A DNA stretch of 64,000 bases from Streptomyces sp. Ru62 (lineage in GTDB: Bacteria; Actinomycetota; Actinomycetes; Streptomycetales; Streptomycetaceae). Below the pieces are notes generated by a model, which did no database searches, was not told the DNA's origin, and saw only the letters and a program-made list of their open reading frames with translations. Positions 1 to 9,305 of the stretch are shown piece by piece. The stretch is from the NCBI RefSeq assembly GCF_002920615.1, contig NZ_PQSU01000038.1:21836-85835 (forward strand). The letters are read 5' to 3'. Position numbers and translations under genes: made by a program. Numbering within the stretch: the first letter of the stretch is position 1; each line of letters begins with the position of its first letter.

Positions 1-69
1 CGGATACGAGACGACATAGTTTCGTGTGGCAGTGACGGGACGGTTGAGCTCAAGGCCGAGACCGAGGAG

Positions 70-540
70 GTGACCGACTACTACGCCGACGCCACTCGTG
101 GGCCACTGTTCCCTCCGATCTCCCTGTCAGACGTCGAGAAGGCAGAGCACAGAATCGGACGCCGTCTTCCCGAACTGCTTCGGCGCCTCTACACCGAGGT
201 CGCCAACGGAGGATTCGGACCCGATAGCGGGCTTGCCTCCCTGACCGACGGCAACCGGGCCCCAGGGCACGTGCGCGACTGGCCGTGCGCGGCCAGCGTC
301 CACGAACGCAACCTGTCAGAGGGCATGCCACCATCGTGGCTCTTTCTCACCTACGGCGGCTGCACGATGGAATGGCATGTCTCATTGAGCGCAGTCGACA
401 ACCCGGTGCTTCTCTACGACGCCGACGGCTACACCTTCGGGGAAGGCCCGCACGACGGCCTTCGCCATGCGACCGCCTCACTACGAAAATGGCTGTGGAC
501 CTGGGCTGACGGCGGCGACGTCTGGGATGAAGTCCTGTGA
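70..540 (+). CDS. SMI1/KNR4 (SUKH)-like protein, 5' end uncertain
   Basis: 156 codons from GTG 70 to TGA 540. The sequence carries the SUKH/SMI1 N-terminal signature, an acidic helix (VEKAEHRIGRRLPELLRRLY) followed by the ANGGFGP turn, and an acidic, Trp-rich C-terminus. Family knowledge: bacterial SUKH proteins are mostly cytoplasmic immunity proteins of polymorphic toxin systems. No toxin gene is next to it, so here it would be an orphan immunity gene. The same frame is open without a stop from base 1, so the gene may begin outside the window; GTG 70 has GAGGAG directly abutting it, which is too close for a normal Shine-Dalgarno. Family call is by motif only. Confidence 0.7.
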   Translation: MTDYYADATRGPLFPPISLSDVEKAEHRIGRRLPELLRRLYTEVANGGFGPDSGLASLTDGNRAPGHVRDWPCAASVHERNLSEGMPPSWLFLTYGGCTMEWHVSLSAVDNPVLLYDADGYTFGEGPHDGLRHATASLRKWLWTWADGGDVWDEVL

Positions 541-1028
541 CTGCTCTTACGAGCAGGCGTGATGTCGCATCCCACGTCCAGCTCATTCTGAAACGGTCAG
601 TACGCCCCCTCCGGCAAGCCTGGCGTCTGAGCCGCTGTGCCGTGTCGGGGACAACGGTCGACGACGGCACATACGTGAGAGGCGCCCGGCATCGGCGGGG
701 TATTCCTCCGTTTCAAGAGCTGCGCGCCGACTGCCCGAGCAGGCGGCCAGGACGGCCTGCACATCCGGTGAGCGGGGCCGCGGGTCGGAACCGCCGCTGG
801 GCGGCCGCTACCAAGTACGTAGATCAGATGCCCTCTTAATCCTCGTCTCGAACGCCTCACCCGCCTGCCGTCCGCCGCTGCCGCCCGGGCCTTCCCGCCT
901 GATGTGCGCGCCGGTGTACGGCGTCCACTGGGCGCCGGTGTCCGCGTCGGTGCGGAGACTCTCCTCGCCCAGAACCAGCCGTCCGTCCGTACCGAGCCGG
1001 CCCGTCTGGACGACGCCGGAGGCGGCCG
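541..1028. other. Non-coding stretch, nothing recognised
   Basis: No frame in this interval gives a recognisable protein. The overlapping open frames on both strands are low-complexity Arg/Pro-rich translations typical of non-coding high-GC DNA. It must contain the promoter of the sigma-like gene that follows, but no clear consensus was found. Confidence 0.5.
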
Positions 1029-1640
1029 ATGACCGGGCAGCCTCCCGACGACGGGGCGGACCGGACTCTGTACGAGCCCAGCGACCTGATGCCGCCGGCC
1101 TCCTGGGACTTCCACGAGCGGTACCACCAGGCGTGCTTCGAGTACGCCTACGTACAGCTGGGCGACCAGCTCGCCGCCGACCGCCTGGTCGACCAGACCT
1201 TCGTGTTCCTGGCCGTGGTCTGGCGGCAGGTCACCGTGCGCGAGAGCGTCGAGGCGTGCGCCTGGCGGCTGCTGAAGGAGCGCGTCGCCACCGAACTCAC
1301 CGATCAGGGCCGTGACCCGGCGGTCAAGGAGACGCTGGCTTTCGAACGCGCGATCCGGGCGGCCTGCGACCCAATCCTGGACAGCTTCCGCTCCGAATTC
1401 GAAGTACAAGTGACCGAACTCGAAGACAGTTTGGGTCTATATGCGGCAATAGCCCGTCTGCCGGAGCGGCAGTTTGATGTGATGGTCCTGCAGTTCGCCC
1501 TGGGCTTCTCCACCAAGCGGATCGCCCTGGTCATGGGCGTGCGCGAGGCGACCGTGCGTTCCACCCGCCGGGCCGCCAAGTGCCGCCTGTCCGCGGACCT
1601 GGGACTGCAGTTCGGCGAGGACACCGACGATGAGAAGTGA
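1029..1640 (+). CDS. Sigma-70-like (ECF-type) RNA polymerase sigma factor
   Basis: 203 residues. The N-terminal half fits a diverged sigma region 2 (FHERYHQACFEYAYVQLGDQ). The C-terminal part is a convincing region 4 helix-turn-helix, from IARLPERQFDVMVLQFALGF through KRIALVMGVREATVRSTRRA. It would direct core polymerase to its own promoters. The promoter-binding helix has the usual ATVRS pattern; region 2 is weak, so it may be a sigma-like DNA-binding protein rather than a full sigma factor. The next gene starts inside its last codons, which indicates translational coupling. No anti-sigma membrane protein is adjacent. Confidence 0.75.
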   Translation: MTGQPPDDGADRTLYEPSDLMPPASWDFHERYHQACFEYAYVQLGDQLAADRLVDQTFVFLAVVWRQVTVRESVEACAWRLLKERVATELTDQGRDPAVKETLAFERAIRAACDPILDSFRSEFEVQVTELEDSLGLYAAIARLPERQFDVMVLQFALGFSTKRIALVMGVREATVRSTRRAAKCRLSADLGLQFGEDTDDEK

Positions 1641-2355
1641 GACCCCGAAGCGTCGCCACCAGCCGCCCACCCTGGAAGAAGCCCTCGACCGAGCCCGCGT
1701 CCGCGAAGGCACCTACACCCGCGCCCACCGTGAGGCATCCCGCCGCCGCATCGCCGACCAGCTCAGCGAACTGCACTGGATGAAGGCCCCGACCGGCCCT
1801 GTGCCGGGACAGCGCACCCCGTACCAGCCACTGATGCTGCACGAGCGGGCCGGGCACGACCTGCGCGCACTGTGCCAGGGCGTCATCCACGACGACGAAG
1901 CCGCCCGCCGCATCACCCGCTTCGACGCCTGCCGCGACCCCGGCGGCGCCTTCGCCTTCGCCTGCCTCCTGCTCCTGGCCGACTACGAGGAGGGCGCGCA
2001 GTTCTGGCTTCAGTACGCCGCCGACGGCGGCCAGGCCACCGGAGCGGTATGCATGCACCTCCTCCACCTGCACCGCGGGGAGTGGCGTGACGCAAAGTTC
2101 TGGGCGGAGCAGATCACCGTCCTGGAGGCGGAGCCCTTCCAGTACGCCCCCGTCGCTCACGAGGTTTTCGACAGCACTCTCGGGCCCGGAGGCGTTACCG
2201 TCCACCTCGACCTGCCCGACGATGTCGCGGCCGTACCAGAGGAAGCGGTCAGGGACGCCGTCGACGACCTTGCCATCGACACGCTCGACGGCCTGGCCAT
2301 CCCACAGCCAAGCCCGGATCTGGCGCACCAACTGGAAGACCTCGTCTCCCCCTGA
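1630..2355 (+). CDS. Cytoplasmic TPR/Sel1-like partner of the sigma-like gene
   Basis: 241 residues. ATG 1630 lies 11 bases before the end of the sigma-like gene, so the two are translationally coupled. The middle contains a tandem helical pattern (AFAFACLLLLADYEEGAQFW, then AADGGQATGAVCMHLLHLH) resembling Sel1/TPR repeats. The N-terminus is strongly basic and the C-terminus acidic. There is no signal peptide or membrane segment. Streptomyces genomes often carry a sigma-like gene followed by such a repeat protein; a role as sensor or modulator of the sigma factor is inference from coupling only. Confidence 0.7.
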   Translation: MRSETPKRRHQPPTLEEALDRARVREGTYTRAHREASRRRIADQLSELHWMKAPTGPVPGQRTPYQPLMLHERAGHDLRALCQGVIHDDEAARRITRFDACRDPGGAFAFACLLLLADYEEGAQFWLQYAADGGQATGAVCMHLLHLHRGEWRDAKFWAEQITVLEAEPFQYAPVAHEVFDSTLGPGGVTVHLDLPDDVAAVPEEAVRDAVDDLAIDTLDGLAIPQPSPDLAHQLEDLVSP

Positions 2356-2709
2356 TGTGACAGGTCGTCACCGAGCGCCGCTACCAGCGTCTTCTTGTCC
2401 AGCTCCGCCAGGTCGTCCCGACCGTAGCCAGCACCCGCCGGGCGGGCGGCGCCCGGGGAGCAACCGCGTCACAGTCTGGCTCCACCTGGCGCAGCGCGTG
2501 GGCCCCGCACCGGGGAGGGCGCGGGGCCCAGGTGTGCTTCGGGCGTCGGCCGGAGGTCAGGTGCGCCGACGTGAGATACGCGCCCGGTGCACGAGCGGGA
2601 TGCCGAGGAGAGCGGGCTGAGGCGGGTCTTCGCGCTTGCCGACGCCCGTCCAGACCTCCTGCGCCGGGTACCAGCCTGTCCGTGACCGGCGAGGGGCGCC
2701 TCTGTCCCC
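2356..2709. other. Non-coding stretch, nothing recognised
   Basis: No homologous coding frame is recognisable in this interval between the repeat protein and the transposase remnant. It may include lost 5' sequence of the IS630 element. Confidence 0.4.
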
Positions 2710-3108
2710 GTGTTGACCAAGGACGAGCTATACGGCCACATCAAACCGAAGAAGAACCGGACGAGATTTCTGGAGTTCTGCCGCTACCTGCGCAGCCTCT
2801 ACCCGCCGAAGATCCGCATCGCGATCGTGCTCGACAACTTCTCCCCGCACCTGACCACGAAGAAGGACAGCCGGGTCGGCGACTGGGCCGCAGCCAACAA
2901 CGTGGAACTCGCCTACACGCCGACCAACAGCTCGTGGCTGAACCGCATCGAGGCCCAGTTCACCGCCCTGCGCTACTTCACCCTCGACGGCACCGACCAC
3001 GCCAGCCACAAGGAGCAGCAGGCCGGCCCTGCACGTCCGCGCCCCGTTGGTGTTCGCGACGGTCCTGACCGGCCGAGGCCGTGTCGCGGTCAGTGCGCGA
3101 AGCGCTGA
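2710..3108 (+). pseudogene. IS630-family transposase, C-terminal remnant
   Basis: About the first 105 codons match the C-terminal DDE domain of IS630 transposases. RIAIVLDNFSPH carries the second catalytic Asp and SSWLNRIEAQFTALR carries the catalytic Glu. The N-terminal helix-turn-helix and first Asp are missing upstream, and after SHKEQ the frame runs into unrelated Pro/Arg-rich sequence to the stop. It is a 5'-truncated, 3'-diverged fragment and not a mobile copy. A larger but also broken IS630-type copy lies at 27417-28515 on the other strand. Confidence 0.85.
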
Positions 3109-3132
3109 GCCATGCCGCCGAGGGGGACGCCG

Positions 3133-5454
3133 TCAGGACTGTCCCGACACCTGCTGGTCCTCCGTCCGGCGTCCCTGCGGCTCCGAGGCGGTGCGGTCCG
3201 TGCCGGCCAGCCGGCCCCGTCCCGCGCGCACCGGCCACCACATTCCCCGGCCCAGCAGTGCCGCCGCGGCCGGGACCAGCAGGAGCGACACGACGAAGGC
3301 GGACAGGAGGATGCCCAGGGCCATGGCGAAGCCCAGCTGACGGGTACCGGGATCCGCGTTCACCGCGAGGCTGCCGAATGAGGCCGCGAGGACCACACCG
3401 GCCGTGGCGATGGCCGGCGCCGTGTGCCGTACGGCGCGGGCCACGGCGGCGCGGGCCGGCCCCCCGTGGGCCATCTCCTCCCGCAGACGGTCGCTGATCA
3501 GGATGTTGTAGTCGGTGCCCAGTGCCACCACGAACAGGAACAGCACCAGCGGCAGGACGAAGGTCACGCCCGCCTCGCCGCCGAGGTGCTGGAAGACCAG
3601 TGCGGACGCGCCGAACGTCGCCGCGAAGCACAGCCCGACCGCGAACATCAGCACCACCGGCGCCGCCAGGCTGCGGAGCAGCACCACCAGGATCAGCGCG
3701 ATCAGCGCCGCCGCCAGCGGGAACACGGTCCGCAGGTCGCGGTCGACCGCCGTCGCCACATCGGCGAACACGGCCGCCGTGCCGCCCACGTGTGCGGTGA
3801 GTCCGGCGGGCGTCGCCCCCCGCACGGCTTGGCGCACCGGACCCGCCACGAGGTCCCGGGCGCGCTGCGACTGGGAGTCCACCGTCAGGTAGGCGTCCAG
3901 CCGGGCGGCGGTGCGGTCTGCGTCGAACACCGGGGCGGCCACCTCGCCCACTCCGGCCACCTCCGACAGCGCCCGCTGCACGACGACCAGCTCCGCGGCA
4001 TCCAGGACCCGGCCGTCGTCGGCGGTGACGTACACCGTCGTCGGGTCGGACACCCCCGCCGGCAGGGCGCCGGCGATCTCCCGCGCCGTCGCGGCGGCCG
4101 CCGTCTCGTGGGGTGTGCCGCCTGCTCCGAAGTCCATGCGGACGCCCGCCACACCTGCGGCCAGCGCGCCGAGGAGGGCCACCGATGCAGCGAGCACCAG
4201 CACCGGGCGGCGTGCCACCAACTCGCCGGTACGTCCCGCAGAGCCGGGCCGCCGCCCGGCCGTCTCCGACAGGGTCCGCGAGGGCCAGAACATCTTCCGG
4301 CCGGTCACCGCCAGCAGCGCCGGCATCAGGGTCAGACTCGCCACCAGCATCACCAGCACCGACACCGCCACCGACGGCCCGAGCACCCGGAACTGCCCGA
4401 ACGTCGCCACCCCGAGCGTCGCGAACGCCGCCACGATCGTCAGCGCCGCCGAGGTCACCGCCGTGCCCACCCGCCCGGAAACGTCCGCAGCCACCACACG
4501 GTGGTCTTCCTCCGGTCGCCGCCGCAGCTCCTCGCGGAAGCGGAACAACAGGAAGAGGAAGTAGTCGACGCCGATGCCGATCAGCACGGTGCTGATCATG
4601 CCCGGGGTGCCCGGGTCGAGTTCGAAACCGGTCAGGAGGGCCGCCCCCACGACCGTGCCGACGGCGGCACCCCCCACCACGGACACCGCGAACAACGGGA
4701 TGAAAGCGGCCATGACACTGCGGAACACCAACACGTTGACCAGAACGATCAGCCCGACCACCAGCAGCCCGACCATCATCTGCGTGGTCTCCTCCGCGTC
4801 GGCGCGGTCCACCACGTCCGCCAGGCCCCCGGTGAACCCCGTACGCAGCCCCGCCTCGCCGAACTCCTCCTCGGTGCGGTCGTGGAAGACCCGGTACACG
4901 GACTGCATGCCGGGGTCGGTGGAGTTGCCCTGCAGCCGTGCGCCGAGCAGCGCGAACGACCCGTCGGGAGCGGTCGTCACCAGTGCTACGCGGGGGACCT
5001 GGGAGTAGTCCTCGGAGAGCCCCCGTATCTGCTCCTCCGTCCACGGCATCTCCAGGCGCGTGGCGCTCAGTTCACGCGCCACGGCCTCCACGCGCTTCTT
5101 GTCCGCGTCCTCCAGCGGTTTGCCGTCGCGCCGTGCCACCAGCACCGTCACCGCGTCGGCATCGGGCTCCGCGCCGAACTCCTCCCGGGCGACGCGCAGC
5201 GCCGCGGCCGCGTCGTACTCCGCGGGAAGGAAACCGGCGCTGTCGGTGTGCGTGACGCGGAAGACGAGCGCCTGGCCCATGAGCGTCACGAAGATGCCGA
5301 GCACCGCCCACACGACGATGACCCGCCATGGTCTGCGGGTCGAGAAACCGGTCAGGGCACGGATCACGGGGGAGTCCTCCAAAAGGTCCAAGGGCGAAGG
5401 GGCCGCGGAACCGTTGCCGTCCGGGGCGGCCGCTGTGCCGGGTCGTTCCGGCAC
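3133..5454 (-). CDS. MMPL-family membrane transporter
   Basis: 773 residues with RND/MMPL architecture. There is a first membrane helix near residues 43-65 (VIVVWAVLGIFVTLMGQALV), a long extracytoplasmic domain, a bundle of five helices containing GIGVDYFLFLLFRFREEL, then a second loop domain and second bundle with the equivalent DYNILISDRLREE. The paired G-D-Y motifs are the proton-relay region of the family. Length is normal for actinobacterial MMPL proteins, which export lipids, siderophores or antibiotics; the substrate cannot be told. It is divergent from the histidine kinase/response regulator pair, which may control it (inference). The opposite strand carries a very long artefactual open frame. 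Confidence 0.92.
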   Translation of the reverse strand: MPERPGTAAAPDGNGSAAPSPLDLLEDSPVIRALTGFSTRRPWRVIVVWAVLGIFVTLMGQALVFRVTHTDSAGFLPAEYDAAAALRVAREEFGAEPDADAVTVLVARRDGKPLEDADKKRVEAVARELSATRLEMPWTEEQIRGLSEDYSQVPRVALVTTAPDGSFALLGARLQGNSTDPGMQSVYRVFHDRTEEEFGEAGLRTGFTGGLADVVDRADAEETTQMMVGLLVVGLIVLVNVLVFRSVMAAFIPLFAVSVVGGAAVGTVVGAALLTGFELDPGTPGMISTVLIGIGVDYFLFLLFRFREELRRRPEEDHRVVAADVSGRVGTAVTSAALTIVAAFATLGVATFGQFRVLGPSVAVSVLVMLVASLTLMPALLAVTGRKMFWPSRTLSETAGRRPGSAGRTGELVARRPVLVLAASVALLGALAAGVAGVRMDFGAGGTPHETAAAATAREIAGALPAGVSDPTTVYVTADDGRVLDAAELVVVQRALSEVAGVGEVAAPVFDADRTAARLDAYLTVDSQSQRARDLVAGPVRQAVRGATPAGLTAHVGGTAAVFADVATAVDRDLRTVFPLAAALIALILVVLLRSLAAPVVLMFAVGLCFAATFGASALVFQHLGGEAGVTFVLPLVLFLFVVALGTDYNILISDRLREEMAHGGPARAAVARAVRHTAPAIATAGVVLAASFGSLAVNADPGTRQLGFAMALGILLSAFVVSLLLVPAAAALLGRGMWWPVRAGRGRLAGTDRTASEPQGRRTEDQQVSGQS

Positions 5455-5695
5455 GTCTCCAGCACATCAGCCACGCGCGGCCCTCACCTCGGAGCTGGGG
5501 ACGAAAAACCCGCTGGGAGCACGGGCCCGCACCGTCCGGTGGCTGGGAGCCTGCTCCCAGCCACGGCTCCCTCCCGGTCCCGACGCCACGGCCCCGCCGC
5601 ACCGGCACCATGGGAGACTGGGCGGACGAACCGCAGGTCATCGGGGCGCAAACGGCGACCCGAGCAAAAGCGGGGACGCACAAGGGGAGGCGGAG

Positions 5696-6964
5696 ATGGG
5701 ACGGCGCGCGGACGAAACGCGCCCCGACCGGGCATGGAACGGGGCGGGCGCCGGCGCGTCCCGCCCCGGGCTCCCGGACGCCATGACCGGGAGGCTCCCC
5801 GGCGGGGCCGGGACGGGGAGCCGGCGCGGAAGGACGGCGCTGTGGAGCCAGCACGACGGACTCGTCGCCGTCGGCGCCGCGGCCGTCGACCTCGTGGGCT
5901 TCACCGTCACCAGCCAGATGGACCGGGGATACGTACCGCTGTCCGGATGCCTGATCACGGTCGCCGCCGCGCTGCTCCTGCTGGCGCGCCGCCGCGCGCC
6001 CCTGTGCGTCCTCGCGTGCGCCCTCGCGGCGAACGTGGCGCTCACCTGGTCCAGTTCCGTGGGCCAGCACTACGGGGCCGTCACCGTCGTCGCCCTCTAC
6101 ACCGCCATACGCCGCCACAGTGCCGCGGTCGGCGCGGCGGCCGCCGCCTGCTGCGTCGCAGTCCTCCACTTCGTCCGCCCGGGACTGCCTGCGCCCTCTC
6201 TGATGGACTTCGTCCCCAACGCCGTGTCCGCGCTGTTCGTGGCCGGCGCCGCGGCCGTGGTCGGCCGCTGGCAGCGCAACGCCCGAGCCCAAAGGCGGCT
6301 GCTCGCCGAGCGGGCCGTCTCCGACGAACGTCGCCGCATCGCCCGGGAACTGCACGACATCGTCGCCCACCACCTGACCACGATGCAGCTGCTCGCCGGA
6401 GGCGCCCGCGCCAACCTCGACCGGTCCCCGGAGACGGCCCGCGAGGCACTCGTCACCCTGGAGGGCTCCGGCCGCACCGCCCTGCGCGAGATGCGCCACC
6501 TGCTCGATGTTCTACGGGCCGACGACGAGAACGACGAGGGCGAGACGACCGCGCCGCAGCCCGGAATCGGCGACCTGGACCGCATCGTCGCGGACAGCCG
6601 CCGCGCCGGCCTTCCCACCACCCTCACCACCGACGGCGACCCGCGGTCACTCCCGCCGGGCATCTCGCTCGCCGTCTTCCGCATCGTCCAGGAAGCCCTC
6701 ACCAACGCCCGCAAGCACGCGGGCGACGGCGCGCACGTCGACGTGCGGCTCACCTTCGCCGTCCACGAGGTGGAGGTCACGGTCACCGACGACGGCCCGC
6801 GCCCCGGCCGTCCCGCCGCACGCGGCTCGGGCTACGGGCTCATGGGCATGCGGGAACGCATCGCCCTCCACGGCGGCACCCTGCGGGCCGGGCCGGAGGG
6901 CGGGGGGTTCGCCGTCCGCGCCCGTCTGCCCCTGCCCGCCGACCGTCAGGAGGCGTACGCGTGA
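5696..6964 (+). CDS. NarL/DesK-type sensor histidine kinase
   Basis: 422 residues from ATG 5696, chosen because GGGGAGG sits about 6 bases upstream; the frame is open much further upstream only as antisense of the MMPL gene. Hydrophobic helices occupy roughly residues 45-200. A HisKA_3 dimerisation region follows with ARELHDIVAHHLTTMQ (phospho-His near residue 219). A HATPase_c domain ends the protein (N box FRIVQEALTNARKHA, later GSGYGLMGMRERIALHGG). It would autophosphorylate and pass phosphate to the overlapping response regulator. The extracytoplasmic sensing part is very short, typical of kinases that sense within or near the membrane. Stop overlaps the next start (GTGA). Confidence 0.93.
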   Translation: MGRRADETRPDRAWNGAGAGASRPGLPDAMTGRLPGGAGTGSRRGRTALWSQHDGLVAVGAAAVDLVGFTVTSQMDRGYVPLSGCLITVAAALLLLARRRAPLCVLACALAANVALTWSSSVGQHYGAVTVVALYTAIRRHSAAVGAAAAACCVAVLHFVRPGLPAPSLMDFVPNAVSALFVAGAAAVVGRWQRNARAQRRLLAERAVSDERRRIARELHDIVAHHLTTMQLLAGGARANLDRSPETAREALVTLEGSGRTALREMRHLLDVLRADDENDEGETTAPQPGIGDLDRIVADSRRAGLPTTLTTDGDPRSLPPGISLAVFRIVQEALTNARKHAGDGAHVDVRLTFAVHEVEVTVTDDGPRPGRPAARGSGYGLMGMRERIALHGGTLRAGPEGGGFAVRARLPLPADRQEAYA

Positions 6965-7638
6965 GCGCGACGGTGAAGGTCCTCATTGCCGACGACCAGC
7001 CGCTCGTCCGCCGCGGCCTCGCCCTGATGCTGGCCCCCGAACCCGGCTTCCGGGTCGTCGCCGAGGCCGCGGACGGTGCCGAGGCGGTCCGCCTCGCCCA
7101 CGAGCACCGGCCCGACGTCGTCGTCATGGACATCCGCATGCCGGTCCTCGACGGCATCGCGGCCACCGAGCGGCTCACCGCCGAACTGCCCGACTGCCGG
7201 GTCCTGGCCCTGAGCACCTTCGACATGGACGAACACGTCGTGGGCGCCCTGAGAGCCGGGGCGTGTGGCTTCCTGCCGAAGGACATCTCGCCCGAGGACC
7301 TCGTCGCCGCCCTGCGCGTGGTCCGCGACGGCGAGGCGATCCTCGCCCCGAGGCTCCTGACCCGGCTCATCTCCACGCACGTCACGGCCCCGGACCGCCG
7401 GGCGGCGCCCGCCGTGCCGTCCGCCGCCGAGGGGCTCACGCCCCGTGAGCGGGATGTGTGGCGGCTGATCGCCGGCGGCTCGGACAACGCGGAGATAGCC
7501 GACCGGCTCGGGCTGAGCACTTCCACCGTGAAGAACCACATCACCGCCCTCTTCGCCAAGCTGCGGGTCCGCGACCGGGCCCAGGCGGTCATCGCCGCGT
7601 ACGAAACGGGCCTGGTCACGGCACGACGGGAGGAGTAG
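6961..7638 (+). CDS. NarL/LuxR-family response regulator
   Basis: 225 residues from GTG 6961, which overlaps the kinase stop by 4 bases, so the two are coupled. The receiver domain has the acidic pair in LIADDQPLVRRGL, the phospho-acceptor Asp in VVMDIRMPVLDG (near residue 57), a Ser/Thr switch in LALSTFD and the Lys in GFLPKDISPEDL. A LuxR helix-turn-helix follows (LTPRERDVWRLIAGG then TSTVKNHITALFAKLRVRDR). It is the cognate regulator of the upstream kinase. Likely targets are its own operon and the divergent MMPL gene (inference). Confidence 0.95.
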   Translation: MSATVKVLIADDQPLVRRGLALMLAPEPGFRVVAEAADGAEAVRLAHEHRPDVVVMDIRMPVLDGIAATERLTAELPDCRVLALSTFDMDEHVVGALRAGACGFLPKDISPEDLVAALRVVRDGEAILAPRLLTRLISTHVTAPDRRAAPAVPSAAEGLTPRERDVWRLIAGGSDNAEIADRLGLSTSTVKNHITALFAKLRVRDRAQAVIAAYETGLVTARREE

Positions 7639-7826
7639 ACCCCGCGGGACTCCCCCCGTACTCGCGGGCATCGCCCGCACTTGGACGGAGCAGCTCGCGC
7701 TCAATGCAGGGCACCGTTCGAACCAGCCCAAGCACACGGCCGGATAGAGAACGGCCAGTTAGCCGTTGGCCGTTGTTAATCGTGTAGTTGGGGCGTCCGT
7801 AGGGCACATGATGCCTGCGGGGCCTG

Positions 7827-8315
7827 TCAGGCGCAGGGTGGCTTCGACGGAGTTACCTTCGGAAGTAACTTACGTTCACCTGCGATGTATTCGCGCCCTG
7901 CGGCCGCGCACAGGGCGGGGAACTGAGTGTCGGGGCGCAGATCGAGGCTCTGACGCAGGGAGCCGTTTTCGATGGTCAGGTGGTGACCACGGATGAAGCC
8001 TCCTATCCAGTCCCCGTCCGGGACAGGCAGGCTGATCGAGGTATCGGCACCGTCCGTCAAGTCGTGGATAGGGAGTTCATGGTAGGTGCGTCCGGTACGC
8101 AGGTCGGTCAGCGTCGGCTCAACGTAGCCTCCGTTGCTAGAGGCCTTCGGGCCGGCCACGATCCCTAGGGTGTCGACGGCGGTAGCGCGAGGTGGAGGTC
8201 GGACGTGCCGAAGCCACTTGGCGTCTCCCAGCAGGCGGGCCTGCCGGTTGTGGCTGCGGACGTTCAAACGCCAGCCGGCCCGTGTGTTCGCCGCCTCATC
8301 CGGACCCGGGAACAC
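7827..8315 (-). CDS. Hypothetical protein, possibly N-terminally truncated
   Basis: 162 codons from GTG 8315, a start that overlaps the end of the cold-shock gene and lacks a well-spaced ribosome site. The first about 50 residues are low-complexity, but the second half reads like real protein (DLRTGRTYHELPIHDLTDGA, PVPDGDWIGGFIRGHHLTIE). No signal peptide, membrane helix or known motif is visible. It may be the surviving C-terminal part of a longer gene whose 5' end was replaced by the cold-shock locus. Function unknown. Confidence 0.45.
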   Translation of the reverse strand: MFPGPDEAANTRAGWRLNVRSHNRQARLLGDAKWLRHVRPPPRATAVDTLGIVAGPKASSNGGYVEPTLTDLRTGRTYHELPIHDLTDGADTSISLPVPDGDWIGGFIRGHHLTIENGSLRQSLDLRPDTQFPALCAAAGREYIAGERKLLPKVTPSKPPCA

Positions 8316-8547
8316 TCTCCCCGGACCCGGATGACGTCCAGACTCGGGCCGGGGTGATGTTCTCCGCCTGCGGACCCTTCTGGCCCTGGGTGATGTCGAA
8401 GGTGACTGCCTGGCCTTCCTGCAGCTCGCGGAAGCCGGAGGCGTTGATGTTGGAGTAGTGAGCGAAGACGTCCGGTCCGCCGCCGTCCTGGGCGATGAAG
8501 CCGAAGCCCTTTTCGGCGTTGAACCACTTGACGGTTCCGCTGGCCAT
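8296..8547 (-). CDS. CspA-type cold-shock protein with C-terminal extension
   Basis: 83 residues. The first 66 are a complete cold-shock domain: RNP1 GFGFI preceded by GTVKWFNAEK, RNP2 VFAHYSNI, and the terminal QKGPQAENITPA. CspA proteins are cytoplasmic RNA chaperones of about 67 residues. Here the usual stop position reads CGA instead of TGA, giving RVWTSSGSGESVPGSG before the next stop. That looks like a stop-loss mutation. The 5' leader contains a 16-nt block shared with the second cold-shock gene at 31547. GAGAGG about 7 bases upstream serves as ribosome site. Confidence 0.9.
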   Translation of the reverse strand: MASGTVKWFNAEKGFGFIAQDGGGPDVFAHYSNINASGFRELQEGQAVTFDITQGQKGPQAENITPARVWTSSGSGESVPGSG

Positions 8548-8593
8548 GCTGGTGCCTCTCAGTCGCTGTCAGGAACCGCACCGCGCGGTCCCA

Positions 8594-8609
8594 GAGGTGA
8601 TCGCCCTGG
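8594..8609 (-). promoter_or_regulatory. Conserved cold-shock leader block, copy 1
   Basis: On the minus strand this reads CCAGGGCGATCACCTC. The identical 16-mer is found at 31485-31500 before the second cold-shock gene. In both cases exactly 46 bases separate it from the ATG. It is probably part of the transcribed 5' leader (inference). Confidence 0.7.
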
Positions 8610-9182
8610 CTCGGCACTGCACAGCAAAGCGCGTCCCAGTGGAGTCCGGCACGGCGTCCCCGGCCTCCGCGGGCCCGTGCCGAGCGGCGGACGGTGCGGA
8701 TGTCGGTGGGCCCATGGGTGTACCGGACTGAGGGGGAGGGCTGAGCCCCCAGACCCTGGTGCAGGGGCTCAGGAGCGCACGATTCCCTTCTTCCCTCAGG
8801 TCACGAGCGCTCGCCCAGGCGCATCGTCCCGGACCCTCACCACTTCATTCCCGTACGAGAGCGCCATCGGATGCGCGGTGCGGGCGGACGAACAACGAGG
8901 CCGCGCCTACATGCGGCCTCACTGTGGGTCGGCGTGAGCCCAACATCCATGACTGTTCGCGCACACCCGACCGTACCGACCTTTCGTTGGGCGCATCGGT
9001 CGTGCGCAGCCCTGGTCACGGCCCCGGTCCGGACGCGGCGCACCGAAGGATGCCGGCACGCCGCGAAGGTCGTTCCTCAGCACATCGCTCGTATCAACCG
9101 AGCACCTCTCGCGTACCGACCGCGTACGGAAGGCGCACCCGGACACGGGGCGTCCCGCGAGGGCGGCCTTCCGCGCGTGGGC
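8610..9182. other. Non-coding stretch upstream of the cold-shock gene
   Basis: No gene is recognisable. The interval should hold the cold-shock promoter. Open frames on the plus strand are low-complexity and continue into an antitoxin remnant. Confidence 0.4.
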
Positions 9183-9305
9183 GGGGCAAGCCTGCTGGCG
9201 ACCGAGCACGGCACGACCATCCGGGCCCTGGTCGAGGACCTCGCGCAGGGCATCCCGACCCGGGCCGAGTACGCCGAGCGTGCCGAGCTGGCCACGCGCC
9301 GAGTT
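9183..9305 (+). pseudogene. VapB-like antitoxin fragment
   Basis: A stretch of about 40 codons reads LLATEHGTTIRALVEDLAQG followed by PTRAEYAERAELATRR. This matches the ribbon-helix-helix-adjacent region of actinobacterial VapB-type antitoxins and resembles the intact antitoxin at 36514-36768 (LAEERGTTITQLLEELATR). The N-terminal strand is missing, the sequence after it falls out of frame, and no toxin gene follows. Confidence 0.5.

Noticed and set aside
3424..7638. A 1404-codon open frame covering the response regulator and much upstream sequence
   Set aside because: Upstream of 6961 it is antisense to the MMPL gene and out of frame with the kinase; only the last 225 codons are protein-like.
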